DNA from: Paludisphaera mucosa
GTDB lineage: Bacteria; Planctomycetota; Planctomycetia; Isosphaerales; Isosphaeraceae
Assembly (NCBI RefSeq): GCF_029589435.1
Contig: NZ_JARRAG010000002.1
Location: 1,674,001 to 1,738,000 of the forward strand
Direction of reading: 5' to 3'
DNA length: 64,000 nt
The position numbers were made by a program, and so were the translations under genes. The stretch's first letter is position 1. Each line of letters starts with the position of its first letter. The notes beneath the pieces were generated by a model. It did no database searches. It worked only from the letters and a program-made list of their open reading frames with translations, and was not told the DNA's origin. This document shows, one piece after another, positions 62,428 through 64,000 of the stretch.

Positions 62428-63225
62428 TCGCCGACGCCGCCCCCGCCCCGCCCCCGTACCTCGGCGGCGACCAGCTCTACGAGGCCTGGTCGTCGTACCT
62501 CGCCCCCCCCTCGACGCCCGCCTGGACCGACGGGATCCAGTCTTCCACCGCGCCGAGCTCAAGCCGGGCAAGGTGGTGGGCATCGTCGGGGCCCCCGGCG
62601 CCGGCAAGACGGCCCTGTCGTGCCAGGTGGCCTTCGAGGCCGCCGCCCGCAATCCCGAGCTGCGGGTCCTGATTGCAAACGTCGAGATGCCGCCCCAGGC
62701 GATCCTCGACCGCCAGCTGCTCCGGCTCTCGGGCGTCCAGCCCGCCGCCGCCCACTCGTCCGCCACGCCGGACGCACTCGCCCGGCTCGCCGCCGGCCGG
62801 GAGGCCGTCTGGGGGCTTCTGAATCGAGTCGCCTTCTCTCGCGACCCCCACAAGATGCCGTCGATCGTCGCCGCGGCCGCCGCCTGGCGGGCCGACCTGA
62901 TCATCATCGACTACGTGCAGCGGGTCCAGTCCGGACGGCTCGCGTGGGTGCCGACGAACGCGAGCAGATCAACGCGTGCGTCGCCGACGCCCGGCGGATC
63001 GCCGACTCCGGCGGCTGCGTCTTCCTGGTCTCCGCGAGCCGCCGCACCGGCGGGTCGGGGTACGGCCGGCCCGGCCTGGCCTCGTCCCGGGGATCGTCCG
63101 AGATGGAGTTCGGCTGCGACGACCTCTTCACGGTGGATTGCGACGAGGCCGCCGACCTCGAGGAAGCCCCCGAGGGGACCCCCCCGACCCCCCGGCGGGT
63201 CATCCTCGACCACGAAAAAAACTAG
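62424..63225 (+). pseudogene. DnaB-like (RecA-fold) ATPase with two -1 frameshifts
   Basis: A RecA-fold helicase C-terminal domain spread over three frames. It starts at GTG 62424 (overlapping the primase stop, GTGA) with YLGGDQLYEAWSSYLAPPST, changes at 62540 to ELKPGKVVGIVGAPGAGKTA (Walker A) and DLIIIDYVQRVQSGRLAW (Walker B; DnaB-like DYxQ), then changes near 62947 to ADEREQINACVADARRIADS and RRTGGSGYGRPGLASS, ending at 63225. Adding one G at each point (CAG-GTC and TGG-GGT) restores one reading frame of about 267 residues. It would be the replicative helicase of the element. Real decay and sequencing error are both possible. Confidence 0.7.
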
Positions 63226-63294
63226 GACGGTAGAGCCGGCTTGATCGGTAGTTTGCCATCGGTTCTCCTGGGGAAGCCCTCCAGGAGTCGACCG

Positions 63295-64000
63295 ATGCCC
63301 AAGCCCAAGCGGACGCCACGACCGGCCCCCACTCGCACCGTCGAGCTGACGACCGCCACCCGCGTCTGCCCCGGGTGCGACCGGCCCCTCTGGGCCGCCT
63401 ACAAGGGCCGCCGCGTCGTCGCCACCCTCGAGGGGCTCACCCGATTCGCCGTCCAGGTCCGACGCTGCCGCGATGCCGACTGCCCCCGCCACAACGTCTC
63501 GCTCCGGGCCGAAGCCGAGGGGGCCATCGCCCTGCCGCAGCAGGAGTTCGGCCTGGATGTCATCGCCCTGGTCGGTCGCCTCCGCCATGTCGAGCACCGC
63601 GGCGTCGCCGAGATCCACGCCGAGCTGACCCGACGCGGGGTGGGCATCTGCGTGCGGAGCGTCTCCTGCCTGCTGGACCGCTACGACGAGCTGCTCGCCC
63701 TCTCGCTGTCCGACCCCGCCCGACTCCGCCGGGTCGTCGCCGAGGCCGGGCGGGTGATCCTGGCCATCGATGGGCTCCAGCCCGACGTCGGCCACGAGGT
63801 CCTCTGGGTCATCCGCGACGTCCTCTCCGGCGAGATCCTCCTGGCCCGGAGCCTTCTCTCCTCCTGCCGGGCCGACCTGGCCAAGCTGCTCGGCGAGGTG
63901 AGGTCCGCCCTCCAGCCCGAGGCCGAGGGGGCCGCCGGCGTGCCGATCGTCGGGGTGATCTCCGACGGCCAGCATTCCATCCGCGACGCCGTGGCCGAAG
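63295..64000 (+). CDS. DDE transposase, zinc-ribbon type (partial, runs off the window)
   Basis: The first 235 residues of an uninterrupted frame from ATG 63295. A zinc ribbon (RVCPGCDRPLWAAY with VRRCRDADCPRHN) is followed by a helical DNA-binding part (IALPQQEFGLDVIALVGRLR) and the start of a DDE catalytic domain: first Asp in RVILAIDGLQPDVGHEVLWV, second in VGVISDGQHSIRDAVAE. The C-terminal Glu lies beyond the window. Such proteins occur in MULE/ISL3-like families; I cannot choose between them. The region 63226-63294 may contain the left end of this IS. Confidence 0.7.
   Translation, partial: MPKPKRTPRPAPTRTVELTTATRVCPGCDRPLWAAYKGRRVVATLEGLTRFAVQVRRCRDADCPRHNVSLRAEAEGAIALPQQEFGLDVIALVGRLRHVEHRGVAEIHAELTRRGVGICVRSVSCLLDRYDELLALSLSDPARLRRVVAEAGRVILAIDGLQPDVGHEVLWVIRDVLSGEILLARSLLSSCRADLAKLLGEVRSALQPEAEGAAGVPIVGVISDGQHSIRDAVAE

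Larger units (their letters stand above)
49456..63225 (+). mobile_element. Integrated mobile element with its own replication genes (right end not seen)
   Basis: Starting 82 bases after bamA, a tyrosine recombinase, an excisionase-like gene and then five replication genes (TOPRIM-DUF3987 primase, family A polymerase, DnaB-N-like protein, AEP-like primase, DnaB-like ATPase) stand together without metabolic core genes other than one nitrilase. Long stretches between them have no recognisable gene. No capsid, terminase, portal or conjugation gene is visible up to 63.2 kb. Further genes may lie past the window edge, where a transposase gene is already seen, so borders are approximate. Confidence 0.75.

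Noticed and set aside
49417-63232. GGACGGTA at 49417-49424 and 63225-63232 as attachment-site direct repeats
   Set aside because: Only eight bases match and the flanks differ; such a match is expected by chance in 14 kb of GC-rich DNA, though the positions beside the integrase and after the helicase are suggestive.
1-64000. CRISPR arrays, restriction-modification or other defence operons
   Set aside because: No regularly spaced repeats and no cas, methyltransferase or nuclease defence gene was seen; the SUFU and passenger proteins are the nearest to a conflict system and are reported with caution.

Overview
This 64 kb window is very GC-rich chromosomal DNA, most likely from a planctomycete of the Isosphaeraceae type. 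The evidence is lineage-typical gene content: an ECF sigma factor fused to a membrane anchor and carboxypeptidase-regulatory-like repeats, a secreted YTV-repeat protein, a surface protein with an ALEDRRVLS N-terminus and dockerin-like calcium loops, DUF5009 and GT87 membrane proteins, and a B12-dependent radical SAM protein resembling the hopanoid methylase HpnP. The assignment is inferred; there is no rRNA in the window.

Positions 1-20.2 kb are mostly ordinary chromosome: a XylR-type regulator, a ketoacyl synthase, a sulfotransferase-like protein, a GH97 glycosidase, a YTV protein, a DUF5009 protein, the fused sigma factor, a secreted Gfo/Idh/MocA oxidoreductase with a HEAT-repeat partner, a carbon-nitrogen hydrolase, a glycosyltransferase, a lipoate ligase family protein, an aldo/keto reductase and an MFS transporter. 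From 20.4 to 22.6 kb a SUFU-domain gene lies next to an IS5-family element. The only matching inverted repeats (17 bp, with ATA on both sides) enclose the transposase and an unrelated small gene.

Positions 22.7-49.4 kb are again chromosomal: an FMN reductase, a YheT-like hydrolase, the HpnP-like protein and a fatty acid desaturase. These are followed by a CAT-anticodon tRNA split by a 256-nt group I intron, then a run of large membrane proteins including three GT87-type glycosyltransferases, a dockerin-like surface protein, queG, metF, nth, a LON-domain protein, folE, two small unknown genes, a fused FAD/iron-sulfur dehydrogenase and bamA.

From 49.4 kb to at least 63.2 kb lies an integrated mobile element. 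It begins just after bamA with a tyrosine recombinase and a convergent excisionase-like gene. It carries a nearly complete replication set: a TOPRIM primase with a DUF3987 domain, a family A DNA polymerase with a TubC-like N-terminal domain, a DnaB-N-like protein, an AEP-type small primase and a DnaB-like ATPase. Two stop/start overlaps show coupled expression. The primase and ATPase genes contain three apparent -1 frameshifts at G positions, which may be decay, sequencing error or, at one site, programmed frameshifting. A DDE transposase gene runs off the right edge, so the far end of the element is not seen.

The most notable observations are the replisome-carrying integrative element, comparable in logic to pipolins but with a family A polymerase, and the group I intron in a tRNA anticodon loop.
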